Source of the DNA: Gammaproteobacteria bacterium
GTDB taxonomy: Bacteria > Pseudomonadota > Gammaproteobacteria > Thiohalomonadales > Thiohalomonadaceae
Length of the DNA stretch: 46,622 bases
Direction of reading: 5' to 3'
Assembly: GCA_014859545.1 (NCBI GenBank)
Contig: JACUTZ010000003.1
Coordinates: forward strand, 1-46,622
Positions 1 through 8,455 of this stretch are shown one piece after another (the stretch's first letter is position 1; every line of letters starts with the position of its first letter). Position numbers and translations under genes: made by a program. Below the pieces are notes generated by a model. The model worked only from the letters and a program-made list of their open reading frames with translations. It had not been told where the DNA came from and ran no database searches.

Positions 1-22
1 CGCGAGCATGGTGTCGCCTTTC

Positions 23-60
23 CTTGCTCCCTTGCTCCCTTGCTCCCTTGCTCCCCTGCC
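23..60. repeat. 8-bp tandem repeat CTTGCTCC, four perfect copies
   Basis: CTTGCTCC is repeated head to tail four times at 23-54 and is followed by a degenerate C-rich copy to about 60. It lies just outside the 3' end of the gene that stops at 67, so it is intergenic or belongs to whatever lies left of the window. The unit is too short for CRISPR. It is probably a slippage-prone simple repeat. Confidence 0.8.
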
Positions 61-66
61 CCTTTT

Positions 67-753
67 CTACTCACTACACTCCAGATGTTCGGCGATCATC
101 TCCAGATTACGCCAGGCACTGGTCAGGGCATGGCCCTGGGTCGTCAGCTCGCGCAGCAGGGCATCGGCCTGGCTGCAGATATCCCCCAGCTGCTGTGGTT
201 CAAACATCCACAGCACCGCCTCCAGCTCATCTTCCTCGGCCTGTAGCAGGGTAGGGATCAGTTCGTCCTGGGCGATCGGGGTATCCGGGCGCATCATGTC
301 GGCGATCAAGGGATATTCCAGCAACAGGAAGTGTTGCTGGCGGGCCAGCTCTTCCTGTTCCAGTTCCATGCGTGCCTGGGGATCGTCCGCCGCCGCCTGC
401 CAGACCGCCTTCATTACGATATCGATCAGCTTGCGCAGCGCCTGCTTGTGCTCCACACAGTGATCGCCCAGGCCGCTGCAACGGGTGTACAGCTCATCCA
501 GACGCCCACGCAGGGCCAGCACCACCTCACTCTCCGCATTCGGCTCGAGGTTGATCGCCTGCTGGATCACCGAGCGCATGTCCTGCTCAAAACGCTGCTG
601 TTCGAGCCTATCCAGACGACGCGCCTCCAGATAGGCCTCGGGCGGGTGATCCGGGCTGCCAAACAAAGGATTACGGTCCTTGCGCAGCAGGTGACGCTCG
701 TACATTCCAATGAAATCCATGGAGTTATCGCTGGCCTGGGTTTGTGTTCGCAT
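67..753 (-). CDS. Hypothetical acidic, helical protein, 228 aa
   Basis: I do not recognise the family. The protein is rich in Glu, Asp, Leu, Gln and Ala with few glycines, which suggests an all-helical soluble protein. There is no signal peptide or membrane segment. The C-terminal half has clusters of acidic residues and leucines (EQEELARQQ, LLQAEEDELEAVLWMF). The ATG at 753 lies 11 bp after the stop of the DUF971 gene on the same strand, so the two are probably co-transcribed. No good Shine-Dalgarno is visible. An internal ATG at 720 (MDFIGM) is an alternative start without a better ribosome site. Codon use resembles the neighbours. That it is a real gene is likely from its length and operon position. 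Its function is unknown. Confidence 0.75.
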   Translation of the reverse strand: MRTQTQASDNSMDFIGMYERHLLRKDRNPLFGSPDHPPEAYLEARRLDRLEQQRFEQDMRSVIQQAINLEPNAESEVVLALRGRLDELYTRCSGLGDHCVEHKQALRKLIDIVMKAVWQAAADDPQARMELEQEELARQQHFLLLEYPLIADMMRPDTPIAQDELIPTLLQAEEDELEAVLWMFEPQQLGDICSQADALLRELTTQGHALTSAWRNLEMIAEHLECSE

Positions 754-764
754 GTCGGATAGGT

Positions 765-1136
765 TTACTTGAGGTCGCGGTGACTATGCCCGGCCTGCTT
801 GAGGCGTGCCAGGTAATCGGCCCAATGGGCCTCCTGGTTGACACCCAGATCGTAGAGGTAGCGCCAGGTAAACAGGCCGCTGCGGTGCTTGTCGTCAAAG
901 AAGATCTTGACCGCATACTGGCCAATCTGCTGGATATCGGTGATATTCACCGCCTCCTTGCCCACCTGCAGCACCGCCCCCTCGCCATGGTGGCCCTGCA
1001 CTTCTGCCGAGGGGGAATAGACCCGCAGATACTCACAGGGCAGCTCGAATACTGCGCCATCGTCGAAATGCAGTGTCAGCACCCGCCTTTCTCGGTGCAG
1101 GGTGATCTCGGTAGGTATCGGATGGGAATCGGTCAT
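765..1136 (-). CDS. DUF971 (gamma-butyrobetaine hydroxylase-like N-terminal domain) protein
   Basis: A 123-aa single-domain protein matching the small DUF971 family, the domain also found at the N terminus of gamma-butyrobetaine hydroxylases. Visible hallmarks are the early LHFDDGAVFELPCEYLRV strand pattern, a central NITDIQQIGQYAVKIFFDD segment and the terminal GLFTWRYLYDLG motif. Stand-alone members are common beside Fe-S or iron-related genes, and a role in iron-sulfur handling has been proposed for some; nothing here proves it. I chose the ATG at 1136 (MTDSHPIP) because family members begin close to this point. A start at 1199 would add 21 residues unlike the family and run through the promoter region of the divergent small gene. 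The hypothetical gene at 753 follows after 11 bp. Confidence 0.85.
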   Translation of the reverse strand: MTDSHPIPTEITLHRERRVLTLHFDDGAVFELPCEYLRVYSPSAEVQGHHGEGAVLQVGKEAVNITDIQQIGQYAVKIFFDDKHRSGLFTWRYLYDLGVNQEAHWADYLARLKQAGHSHRDLK

Positions 1137-1218
1137 GGCTTGCGCCCCAGTAGTTGCCTGTTCACTACATGGGGACATTAGTGGCAAAATGAAAGCCAAT
1201 CACAAGCGGAGTACGCTC

Positions 1219-1416
1219 ATGCAGGACCACGGCCCCAAAACCAATTTCTGGATCGGCAACGCGATCCTCGTCGTCGCGATGGTGATGTTGCTACTGATGG
1301 GGGCGGCCTGGGAGCGCCTCGGCCTACTGGCACTGGTGATCTGGGTGGCACTGGTGATCGCCGGGCTCTACTTCCTGATGAAGGACAAGGATGGCTCCCC
1401 CAACCTGCCGGGTTAG
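1219..1416 (+). CDS. Small two-TM membrane protein, 65 aa, unknown function
   Basis: The start at 1219 ([10 protein letters not shown]) is preceded by GGAG about 8 bases upstream. Residues about 9-27 and 33-53 are hydrophobic and form two predicted membrane helices separated by a short WERLG turn. The C-terminal tail ([12 protein letters not shown]) is charged and probably cytoplasmic. No family is recognised. The gene diverges from the DUF971 gene and converges on sucrose synthase. Its TAG stop overlaps the TAA of that gene within the four bases TTAG at 1413-1416. Longer in-frame starts exist (GTG at 1102) but would run through the DUF971 gene start. Confidence 0.65.
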   Translation: MQDHGPKTNFWIGNAILVVAMVMLLLMGAAWERLGLLALVIWVALVIAGLYFLMKDKDGSPNLPG

Positions 1417-3794
1417 TCGTCCATGGATTTGGCCAACGGCCTGAACTGCAGGCCATAGAACATCTGCAGATAGCGGCGGGTCTCGGCCCGTTCCAGATTG
1501 GTGACATACTTCCAGAAGCCATAGACCCGCGAGAGGGTCATCATGCGGCTGGCATAACGCTGCCAGGTATAGCGGGCCTCGACCCGGGCAATGGCCGCCT
1601 CGGAGATCTGTAACCAGTAGTCCGGCTCTGCCTCGCAACGACTGAAGAACGCACTGATCTGCTCGGCTGCCCGCTCGCCGTGGTTGGGGTCAATGTGAAA
1701 GCCGCAACGGCCATGTTCGATGATCTCCAGCGGCCCCCCATAGCGGGTGGCAAAGGTCGGCAGCCCACAGGCCATGGCTTCGATCACGGTCAGACCAAAG
1801 GCCTCGAACAGGGCCGGCTGCACGAACACCCCGCGCTGGTCGGCAATAAAGCGATACAGTTCCCCGGCAAAGGGCTTGTCCAGTTGCAGACCGATCCAGC
1901 GTAGCTGACCATCAAGCTGATAGTGATCGATGAGCTGGTGCAGGTGGGCGATCTGTTGCTGCTCCTCCTGATCCCGCGACTGACTGGCATCCACAAAGCC
2001 GGCCACCAGTACCAGGTTGGCCTGTTCCCGTAGCCGCTCATGCTGTCCATACCATTCCAGCAGCCCGCTGATATTTTTGATTCGATCCAGACGCGCCATG
2101 CTGAAGATCACCGGCTTGTGCGGATCCTGCAAGACCCCGCGCACCCCATCCTGCGGCCCGCCCAAGATCAGGGCATTCAATTCATCGAGCAGCCCACTGA
2201 GGCGGCGCGACTGTTCTTGCCAGGGAAAATAGATGCGCGCATCCGCGCCGGGCGAGACGATGTTGAACTTGGGATCAAAGACACTGATGCCGTTCACCAC
2301 CCGATACAGTCCGGGCATGGTAAAGCTGCCGTAGCTCTCGTACTGACCCACCGAATCGGCAGTACCGGCGATCTCCTGATAGGTGCTGGTGATGATGAAG
2401 TCCGCCGCATTCATGGCGATCAGATCGGCGGTGAACTGGCAGGAAAAATGGTATTGGGGATCGTTGTCCTGCCAGTACAGATCCGAGTAGAGATACTTGG
2501 TCTTTTCCAGCGCATGGGCAATGTTGCACTGGGTGACACCCAGTTGCTGTGACAACATGGTGGCAACCAGATTGCCGTCGGAATAATTGCCGACGATGAG
2601 GTCTGGACGCCCACCCATTTGCGCCTGGATCGCCTGGCCGACATCCAGCGCGAAGCGCTCCAGATAGGGCCAGATCGCAAAACGCGAGATCCACTGCGGC
2701 ATCACTTCGCCCTGGTCATTACGAAACGGCACGCGCAGGATGCGTGCATTCTCGGTACCGCTGATCGATTCCAGTGGTTCGTCGCAATGGGTCTCGCCGG
2801 CCTCGGGGATCAGACGCGTTACCACCAGGATCTCGGCCTGCAGAGCAAGGCCATGCTCCTCGATGCGCCGTTGCATCTCCTGCTCCAGGGCGCGCACCTG
2901 ATCGAGGATGTAGACCACCTGGCCACCGGTATCCGGCAGACCCAGCACCCGATCCTGTCCGAAAAAACCGTGCGGGGAGAGGATCACGATACGAAAGATC
3001 ATCGGGATGCGATCCAGAAACTGTTCCAGGCGGTCCGGGGCCGGTGCCTCCAGCACATCCTGCAACATCAACAGGGTTTGGCGCATCCGCTCGGCGGTGT
3101 TACCCCAGCCCGGCTCAAAGCCCAGTCCGCGCAAGGTATTACCCACCAGCGTCCAGTCCGCATCGGTATTTTGTGCTGCCAGATAATCCTCTGCCCGACG
3201 CAATGCATGGCGCAGACCGTCGATGTCCTGAATGCTGTCATTCAACATCAGCTGCTGCCCCTGACATTGATGCAGGCGCAAAAATTTCAATAGCTGCTCG
3301 GCACCCCTGCCCGGCACATGAAACAGCTGACTGGAGAGCTGACGATTGAGAAATTCCACCCCGCGACCGATCGAGCGCGGCTCGTGCATACGCGGGAACT
3401 CCCGGTTAAACGGCCCCAGGTCCAGCTCCATACACCAGCCACTGTCAGCACTGGCGCGCCCCAGGCGTTCCTTGAACTGCAAAAATTCTTCCACCGCCAG
3501 GGATTCGGGCCGACAGTGATCCAGATGGATGCGCAGGTATTCCCAGCGGCCGATACCAGGGCGTAAGGCAAAGGCAATCCAGGGCGCTTCGACCACCGCC
3601 TCCTGAGCACGGGCGATCAGATGCTGCAGGGCGGGACTGGCGTGCGGCTCGCCCTCCTTGCTGAGAACAAAGCGCTCATAGGCGTCGTTTAATTCAGAGC
3701 GCAGCAGCAACGTTTTATCCAACGCCAGCATCTGGCGCAGCAAAAGGTATAGCCCCTGTTCCTGATCGCTCAGGGCTTGCAGGGTCTCACGCAT
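1413..3794 (-). CDS. sus: Sucrose synthase
   Basis: A 793-aa GT-B retaining glycosyltransferase, the usual length of bacterial sucrose synthases. It catalyses the reversible reaction sucrose + NDP = NDP-glucose + fructose in the cytoplasm. The N-terminal ~270 residues match the regulatory region of the family. The glucosyltransferase part starts at [13 protein letters not shown], with the PDTGGQVVY loop near residue 285 and the E-x7-E motif [10 protein letters not shown] near residue 665. In the nucleotide-binding stretch ([12 protein letters not shown], about 636-647) the plant Q..N pair is Q..A. From memory, characterised bacterial enzymes lacking the plant pair favour ADP, so ADP-glucose is a reasonable inferred product. 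The ATG at 3794 (MRETLQAL) overlaps the end of the sps gene by 8 bp (ATGCGTGA), indicating translational coupling. It is the last gene of the sucrose operon. Confidence 0.96.
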   Translation of the reverse strand: MRETLQALSDQEQGLYLLLRQMLALDKTLLLRSELNDAYERFVLSKEGEPHASPALQHLIARAQEAVVEAPWIAFALRPGIGRWEYLRIHLDHCRPESLAVEEFLQFKERLGRASADSGWCMELDLGPFNREFPRMHEPRSIGRGVEFLNRQLSSQLFHVPGRGAEQLLKFLRLHQCQGQQLMLNDSIQDIDGLRHALRRAEDYLAAQNTDADWTLVGNTLRGLGFEPGWGNTAERMRQTLLMLQDVLEAPAPDRLEQFLDRIPMIFRIVILSPHGFFGQDRVLGLPDTGGQVVYILDQVRALEQEMQRRIEEHGLALQAEILVVTRLIPEAGETHCDEPLESISGTENARILRVPFRNDQGEVMPQWISRFAIWPYLERFALDVGQAIQAQMGGRPDLIVGNYSDGNLVATMLSQQLGVTQCNIAHALEKTKYLYSDLYWQDNDPQYHFSCQFTADLIAMNAADFIITSTYQEIAGTADSVGQYESYGSFTMPGLYRVVNGISVFDPKFNIVSPGADARIYFPWQEQSRRLSGLLDELNALILGGPQDGVRGVLQDPHKPVIFSMARLDRIKNISGLLEWYGQHERLREQANLVLVAGFVDASQSRDQEEQQQIAHLHQLIDHYQLDGQLRWIGLQLDKPFAGELYRFIADQRGVFVQPALFEAFGLTVIEAMACGLPTFATRYGGPLEIIEHGRCGFHIDPNHGERAAEQISAFFSRCEAEPDYWLQISEAAIARVEARYTWQRYASRMMTLSRVYGFWKYVTNLERAETRRYLQMFYGLQFRPLAKSMDD

Positions 3795-5949
3795 CGTTGT
3801 CTTCCTCGTCGCCGGTATCCACCTCGCCGAAAAAGTCATAGTGTTCGATGCCCTCCACGATCCCGCTGGCATAGTCGGCGCGGGCGAAGTAGATCCGTGG
3901 CATGCCACGCAGGACCTCCAGCTCTTCGCTGTAGTTGCCGACCACCACTCCCAAGGGCTCACCGCGCAACATCTCGATGTCATTGCCGGAATCGCCCGCC
4001 ACCATCAGACGATCCGGTGGCAGGCCCCATTTCATCATCAGGTAGCGGATCGCCAGACCCTTGGAGGCACGCACCGGCAGCAGGTCTAAATAGGCCTGGT
4101 GGGAATAGATCAGCTTGCAATGCAGATCACGCTTGCGCAGGCAGCTGCGGATCGCCTGCAGGTTGTCGATGCGGGTAGGGTCTACGTTGTAACTGATCTT
4201 GAAACGGCGTTGATCAATTTTGGCCTGCAGTTTCAGGCCCTCAGCACCTTCCAGCGCGGCACGCAGCTCCTGCGGCTTCCAGCGATAATCGATGTGGCGT
4301 GCCCAGCCGGTATCCTCCACCATGCCATTGCCATAATGGATCTCGCTGCCCACCGAAGTGATCAACAGATCCGGCATCGGTACACCCCATTCGCGCAGTA
4401 TTGCGATCGCGCTGTCGAGGCGTCGTCCGGTAGCGATCCCGAAGGCCACCCCATCCCCGGCCTGCCGAAGCCGCTCCAACAGGGCATGCAGGCCTTCGCG
4501 GTCACCCAGCAGGGTGTTATCGATATCGCAGATCAACACACGGTCCACCATTGGCAGACGGTTCCGTGACAGCGCAAAGGGCGTGCGCTGGCGCTGACGC
4601 CTGCCCAGGATACGGGTGACCTCTTTCAGATAGCTCGCCACATGACCCGCCCAGGTATAGGTCTTGTGGGTGCCCTTTAGACCGGCACGCGACCAGCGCT
4701 GCCAGCCACTGCGCTGAGCGATCACCTGGTAGATCGCCTCGCCCATGGCATCGCTATCCATCGGGTCGATGAGCTTGCCGTTCTGGCAGTGTTTGATGAT
4801 GTCGCGCGGGCCACCGTCCTCGGTGGCAACAATCGGCAGACCACTGGCGGCCGCCTCGATCAGGGTCAGGCCAAAGGGCTCGGTCAGCGCAGGATTGACG
4901 AACACCCCGCGGGTCATCGCCGCCAGGCGATACAGGTCGGGGATGTCATTGGGCTGATGGTGTTTGGGAAAGGCCACCTGGCCGTAAAGATCATAGCGAT
5001 CGATCAGCATCAGGAGCTCGCGCAACACATCACGCGCACCCTTTTCCATCTTGCTGATGTCATCGCGATTTCCGGCAACGATCACCAGATTGGCTGCCGC
5101 GCGCAGGTCCGGGTTCTCTGCGTAGGCGCGCACCAGGGTGGCGATATTCTTGCGCTCGTCGGCACGGGAAATGGCCAGCACCATGGGCTTGTTCGGTTCG
5201 CGCAGGAAGCGATGGAGATCGGCGGCGATGGGGGGGCGACGCTGGCCCTTGCGGGGTGGCTGGAAGCGCTCGATATCGACCCCGGGCGGGATCACGCGCA
5301 TCCGTTGCGGATGGTAATTATCGTAGGCCTGGTACTGCTGTTCGATCTCCTGGGAGGTGCTGGCGATCACCAGGGAGGCATTGCCCAGGGTGGTCTCCTC
5401 GGCCTCGATACGCTCGCTCATGTTGTAGATGCGTTCGATGTTCTGCAGCGACACGCCCTTGTCGAGCAGACGACGACGCTTGTCCACCCCCAGCGAATGT
5501 CCGGTATGGATCAGCGGCACCCCGAGCAATTGTGCCATGCGCGCACCCACATAACCGGCATCCGCATAGTGGCTGTGCACCACATCCGGCACCCGCCCGA
5601 GGCGACGCAGATGCTGCAGGGCCTCATCGGCGAAGGCATCCAGGTAGGGCCACAGCACCTCCTTGCGAAAATAGCGTCGCGGCCCGGCCGGCAGGCGGAT
5701 GATCCAGGCCCGCTCCGAAAGACGCTCCTGCGCTTGGGCATAGTCATCATCCACCTTGGGATCATCGACCAGGCGGGTCAGCAAATCGACCCGCGCCACC
5801 TGTGGATGCTCGGCCAGGGCACGGGCCAGCTCCACCACATACTTGCTCTGCCCGCCGGTATCCGCATCCCGCCCAAGCTCGAGATTATGTCCCCGGATCA
5901 GGCCATGTACGCTGATCAACACAATGTACAAGCCCTGCTGTTCCTTCAC
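3787..5949 (-). CDS. sps: Sucrose-phosphate synthase with C-terminal sucrose-phosphatase domain
   Basis: A 720-aa fusion. Residues about 5-460 are a GT-B glycosyltransferase with the [12 protein letters not shown] substrate loop near residue 26 and E-x7-E at [10 protein letters not shown] (about 355). It makes sucrose-6-phosphate from NDP-glucose and fructose-6-phosphate. Residues about 470-715 are a HAD phosphatase with motif I DIDNTL (about 475), motif II GIATGRR, a motif III lysine (ASKGLAI) and motif IV GDSGND (about 648). All catalytic positions look intact, so the protein may make free sucrose by itself. I chose the GTG at 5949. It forms a GTGA overlap with the kinase stop and has a run of six G residues 5 bases upstream. 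The ATG at 5964 would consume that ribosome site. No separate phosphatase gene lies nearby. Confidence 0.94.
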   Translation of the reverse strand: MKEQQGLYIVLISVHGLIRGHNLELGRDADTGGQSKYVVELARALAEHPQVARVDLLTRLVDDPKVDDDYAQAQERLSERAWIIRLPAGPRRYFRKEVLWPYLDAFADEALQHLRRLGRVPDVVHSHYADAGYVGARMAQLLGVPLIHTGHSLGVDKRRRLLDKGVSLQNIERIYNMSERIEAEETTLGNASLVIASTSQEIEQQYQAYDNYHPQRMRVIPPGVDIERFQPPRKGQRRPPIAADLHRFLREPNKPMVLAISRADERKNIATLVRAYAENPDLRAAANLVIVAGNRDDISKMEKGARDVLRELLMLIDRYDLYGQVAFPKHHQPNDIPDLYRLAAMTRGVFVNPALTEPFGLTLIEAAASGLPIVATEDGGPRDIIKHCQNGKLIDPMDSDAMGEAIYQVIAQRSGWQRWSRAGLKGTHKTYTWAGHVASYLKEVTRILGRRQRQRTPFALSRNRLPMVDRVLICDIDNTLLGDREGLHALLERLRQAGDGVAFGIATGRRLDSAIAILREWGVPMPDLLITSVGSEIHYGNGMVEDTGWARHIDYRWKPQELRAALEGAEGLKLQAKIDQRRFKISYNVDPTRIDNLQAIRSCLRKRDLHCKLIYSHQAYLDLLPVRASKGLAIRYLMMKWGLPPDRLMVAGDSGNDIEMLRGEPLGVVVGNYSEELEVLRGMPRIYFARADYASGIVEGIEHYDFFGEVDTGDEEDNDA

Positions 5950-6878
5950 GCTGCTGCCCCCCATTGCGACAAGAATTTCTCGTAAACGGATCGATCCTCG
6001 TGAATCGCCCCCTGCACTTCACATTGCGCGGCGGCGAAGGCCAAGGCCCGCTGCAGGCTCTGTGCCATGGGCCAATTGTGCAGGATCCCCAGCAGCATCA
6101 CCGCGCTGAAGGCATCACCCGCGCCAACGGTGTCCACCAGCCTGCGCACCGGCACCGGTCTGCCCCGCAGCAACTCATCCTCGGTAATCAGCAGCGCCCC
6201 GGCTTCGCCCAGGGTCAGGATCAGCAACTCGATACCGAAATGTTCGCGCATCGCCCGCGCGGCGATCTCGCTGTCTCCGGCAAAGCCGAGTTGACGCAAT
6301 TCATCTTCATTGAGTTTGGCCCAGCGCAAGCCCTTGAGCATCGCGTGGACCTGCGCCTGTTCCCACCAGGGCTCGCGCAGATTCACATCCATAAAATGCG
6401 GGCAGGGCAGCTTGCGCAGCGCCGCGACCGTGGTACGGGACTGCGGGGCACGCTCGATAAGACTGCCCGAATACCACAACCCGGCCTGTGCCAGGGATGG
6501 CAGAGCCAGCGCGGCAGCGGGGTCGATGTAGTCATAAGCCTGATCGGCCAGGATGGAGAAACGGTGTTGCTGCCCTTGCATGGTGATGGAGACCATACCG
6601 GTGGGATGGGAGGGGTCGTGCTGCATGCCACTACAATCCATCCCCCAGGACTGCATCGCGGCGAGGATCTGATCGCCGTGCGGGTCCTGGCCGATACGAC
6701 TGATCAGCAACGGTCTGGCACCAAAGGCCTGCAGATGCCAGGCAACATTAAAGGGGGCGCCGCCGAGCACCTCGCGACCATCATCGAAGCAGTCGAACAA
6801 GACCTCGCCGATGATCAGCGGTCTGCCGGATGCGACCGCTTTCCCGGTCGCGGGATCCTTCCTGTCTGTGTCATGCAT
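5946..6878 (-). CDS. PfkB-family carbohydrate kinase, probable fructokinase
   Basis: A 310-aa ribokinase/PfkB-fold kinase. The N-terminal GGAPFNVAWHLQAFGA signature and the C-terminal catalytic DTVGAGDAF motif (base Asp near residue 255) are intact. As first gene of the operon with sucrose-phosphate synthase and sucrose synthase, it most likely phosphorylates the fructose released by sucrose cleavage to fructose-6-phosphate, which sps can reuse. A fructokinase is a normal partner of sps genes in methylotrophs and ammonia oxidisers. The start at 6878 (MHDTDRKDP) is preferred. An upstream ATG at 6914 adds 12 residues (MVWRGDACYTRA) and would start inside the terminator hairpin of the preceding region. 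Substrate specificity for fructose is inferred from context, not from residues. Confidence 0.9.
   Translation of the reverse strand: MHDTDRKDPATGKAVASGRPLIIGEVLFDCFDDGREVLGGAPFNVAWHLQAFGARPLLISRIGQDPHGDQILAAMQSWGMDCSGMQHDPSHPTGMVSITMQGQQHRFSILADQAYDYIDPAAALALPSLAQAGLWYSGSLIERAPQSRTTVAALRKLPCPHFMDVNLREPWWEQAQVHAMLKGLRWAKLNEDELRQLGFAGDSEIAARAMREHFGIELLILTLGEAGALLITEDELLRGRPVPVRRLVDTVGAGDAFSAVMLLGILHNWPMAQSLQRALAFAAAQCEVQGAIHEDRSVYEKFLSQWGAAA
5947..5961 (-). promoter_or_regulatory. G-run ribosome binding site deciding the GTG start of sps
   Basis: On the minus strand GGGGGG is followed by CAGCA and then GTG at 5949. The GTG overlaps the TGA stop of the upstream fructokinase (GTGA). The ideal spacing and the 4-bp overlap favour this start over the ATG 15 bases upstream, which lies at the edge of the G-run. 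Confidence 0.65.
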
Positions 6879-6912
6879 GGCTCGAGTGTAGCAGGCATCG
6901 CCACGCCAGACC

Positions 6913-6945
6913 AAAAAAGCCCTCGCTGTTTCAATTCAAGGGCTT
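6913..6945 (-). terminator. Rho-independent terminator upstream of the sucrose operon
   Basis: Read on the minus strand, AAGCCCT pairs with AGGGCTT (6939-6945 with 6917-6923) around a 15-nt loop and is followed by a six-T run (plus-strand A at 6913-6918). It lies 35 bp after the stop of the small open reading frame at 6980. It separates that transcript from the fructokinase and leaves only about 35 bp for a separate operon promoter, unless readthrough or attenuation is used. Confidence 0.6.
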
Positions 6946-6979
6946 ATCTCACGTATTTGACCCGCGGAAAGGACAGTAC

Positions 6980-7129
6980 TTAGGGGAGGGGGCTAAACTG
7001 CAATACCAGAGGCAGGGATAATATCATGATAATCAGCAACAGCCATGGCCAGCGCCGACGCCTTTTGGTGGGGGAAAACAGTCGGCGCTTGGCCCACTGC
7101 CGATCCAGCTTATTTAGATCATCGCTCAC
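6980..7129 (-). CDS. Possible small single-pass membrane protein, 49 aa
   Basis: The 6879-7320 interval has no large gene. The best candidate in it is this GTG-started frame. It has a polar N terminus (VSDDLNKLDRQWAKRR), a block of basic residues (KRRRR) and then a continuous hydrophobic segment (WPWLLLIIMILSLPLVLQF) ending FSPLP, typical of an N-in single-pass small membrane protein. A clear terminator follows the stop at 6913-6945, and the rpoH terminator lies upstream, so it would be its own transcription unit. The Shine-Dalgarno is weak (GGAC). A TTG at 7165 is an alternative start adding 12 residues. No family is recognised. Confidence 0.4.
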   Translation of the reverse strand: MSDDLNKLDRQWAKRRLFSPTKRRRRWPWLLLIIMILSLPLVLQFSPLP

Positions 7130-7271
7130 ACACGTCCACGATGTTATTTGGGAAAGAGCAGACAAGCCTGCAACAATTTCAGGGACTTTACAAGTCGACC
7201 GCGCAAAACATCACCAGCCGAACATCCTTGCCGCCTCACCAGAACCAGGATCCAGCTTGCAGATTTTAGTC

Positions 7272-7297
7272 AAAAAAAACGCGACCACCGGGTCGCG
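7272..7297 (-). terminator. Rho-independent terminator of rpoH
   Basis: On the minus strand a 7-bp stem CGCGACC/GGTCGCG with a 4-nt loop is followed by eight T residues (plus-strand A at 7272-7279). It begins about 23 bp after the rpoH stop codon at 7321. Confidence 0.88.
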
Positions 7298-7320
7298 TCT
7301 TTTACTTATCAGCTGAACGC

Positions 7321-8175
7321 TTAGGCACTCAGCACGTTACGCAGTTTCTTCATCGCATTCTTTTCCAGCTGGCGGATGCGCTCGGCCGAGACATTGTACT
7401 TATCGGCCAGCTCCTGCAGGGTGACCTTGTCCTCGTTCAACCAACGCGAGGCGACGATGTCGCGGCTGCGATCATCCAGGTCCCCAAGCGCCATGTGCAA
7501 CTGGTTATTGCTATGCGCTTCCCAATCCTCTTCCTCTACCTGGCTGGCCGGCTCAAAACGCACGTCCTGCAGGTAGCTGGCCGGGGTGACCTCGAAATCG
7601 TCGTCATCACCGCTGTCTGGCGCACCATCAAAGGCCATGTCGCGTCCGCTCAGACGGGATTCCATCTCCAGCACGTCGGCACGGGTTACCCCCAAATCAC
7701 GGGCTACCGCATCGACTTCTTCATGGGAGAACCAGCCCAGACGCTTCTTGGAGCTACGCAGGTTAAAGAACAGCTTGCGCTGGGCCTTGGTGGTGGCGAC
7801 TTTGACGATACGCCAGTTGCGCAGGATAAATTCGTGGATTTCGGCACGGATCCAATGCACCGCAAAGGAGACCAGACGCACGTTCATGTCCGGGTCAAAA
7901 CGGCGTACCGCCTTCATCAGGCCGATATTGCCCTCCTGGATCAGGTCCGCATGGGGCAGGCCGTAACCGCTGTAACCACGGGCGATATGCGCCACAAAAC
8001 GCAGATGGGAAAGGATCAGCTTGCGCGCCGCTTCCAGGTCCTCATGCTCGTGGAAGCGCCTAGCCAGCGCCTGTTCCTGCTCGACAGTCAGTACCGGGAT
8101 GCGATTGACCGCCTGGCTATAGGCCTCAATACTGCTGACCGGGATAGTAAACTGTAAATCCAACGCCTTAGACAT
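7321..8175 (-). CDS. rpoH: RNA polymerase heat-shock sigma factor (sigma-32)
   Basis: A 284-aa sigma-70 family factor that directs RNA polymerase to heat-shock promoters. Region 2 is nearly identical to known RpoH proteins ([18 protein letters not shown], then [17 protein letters not shown]). The RpoH-specific box QRKLFFNLR (about 128-137), tied to FtsH/DnaK regulation, is intact. The C-terminal region 4 helix-turn-helix ([29 protein letters not shown]) is complete. The start at 8175 (MSKALDLQ) is preceded by GGAGGA 5 bases upstream. It normally sits directly after ftsX; here a GGDEF regulator and a palindromic element separate them. A consensus-like sigma-70 promoter lies at 8217-8245. Confidence 0.97.
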   Translation of the reverse strand: MSKALDLQFTIPVSSIEAYSQAVNRIPVLTVEQEQALARRFHEHEDLEAARKLILSHLRFVAHIARGYSGYGLPHADLIQEGNIGLMKAVRRFDPDMNVRLVSFAVHWIRAEIHEFILRNWRIVKVATTKAQRKLFFNLRSSKKRLGWFSHEEVDAVARDLGVTRADVLEMESRLSGRDMAFDGAPDSGDDDDFEVTPASYLQDVRFEPASQVEEEDWEAHSNNQLHMALGDLDDRSRDIVASRWLNEDKVTLQELADKYNVSAERIRQLEKNAMKKLRNVLSA

Positions 8176-8216
8176 GGATTCCTCCATTTGCATAATGTCT
8201 GCTTCGATAGAAACCA

Positions 8217-8245
8217 ACTATATCACTCAAGTATTTGCTTGCCAA
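8217..8245 (-). promoter_or_regulatory. Predicted sigma-70 promoter of rpoH
   Basis: Minus-strand TTGGCA (plus 8240-8245) and TATAGT (plus 8217-8222) are separated by exactly 17 bp, each one base from consensus. Transcription would start near 8210, leaving a leader of about 35 nt before the ATG at 8175. It lies downstream of the palindromic element, so rpoH can be expressed independently of ftsYEX. Confidence 0.65.
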
Positions 8246-8310
8246 GCCCCGATATGCATTTTTTCTAATATTGTGCCCATGTGACCCGACAAGGCAAGCC
8301 CGGTTCCCTT

Positions 8311-8455
8311 TTAACAGGCTGTTGTTGTCGCTCAGGCGAGTGCGAGAGAAGGCATTGCGGGCGAAAAAGCGCAGTTTACACGTAGTAAATGCGCATTTTG
8401 AGCCCGATTTTAACGCCCTATCGCGACGCATGAGTAGACAACAACAGCCTGTTAA
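8311..8455. repeat. 145-bp palindromic element with perfect 19-bp arms
   Basis: The outer arms at 8311-8329 and 8437-8455 are perfect 19-bp inverted repeats (TTAACAGGCTGTTGTTGTC and its complement). Inside, CGGGC (8358-8362) pairs with GCCCG (8402-8406), AAAA with TTTT, GCGCA (8369-8373) with TGCGC (8390-8394), and TTTAC (8375-8379) with GTAAA (8385-8389) around the 5-nt loop ACGTA. The whole could fold as one long imperfect hairpin. The right arm contains the TAA stop (8452-8454) of the GGDEF gene. It looks like a MITE- or REP-type non-coding insertion. No transposase is present. Confidence 0.8.

Noticed and set aside
23-54. Tandem repeats considered as a CRISPR array
   Set aside because: The unit is 8 bp with no spacers, so it is a simple tandem repeat.
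4789-5985. Long open frame (about 398 codons) on the plus strand opposite sps
   Set aside because: It is antisense to a gene with clear motifs, its product is rich in His, Gln and Gly with no recognisable domain, and such shadows are common opposite GC-rich genes.
8168-8431. Minus-strand frame of 87 codons across the palindromic element
   Set aside because: It runs through both arms of the palindrome and the rpoH promoter, and the product has no domain character.
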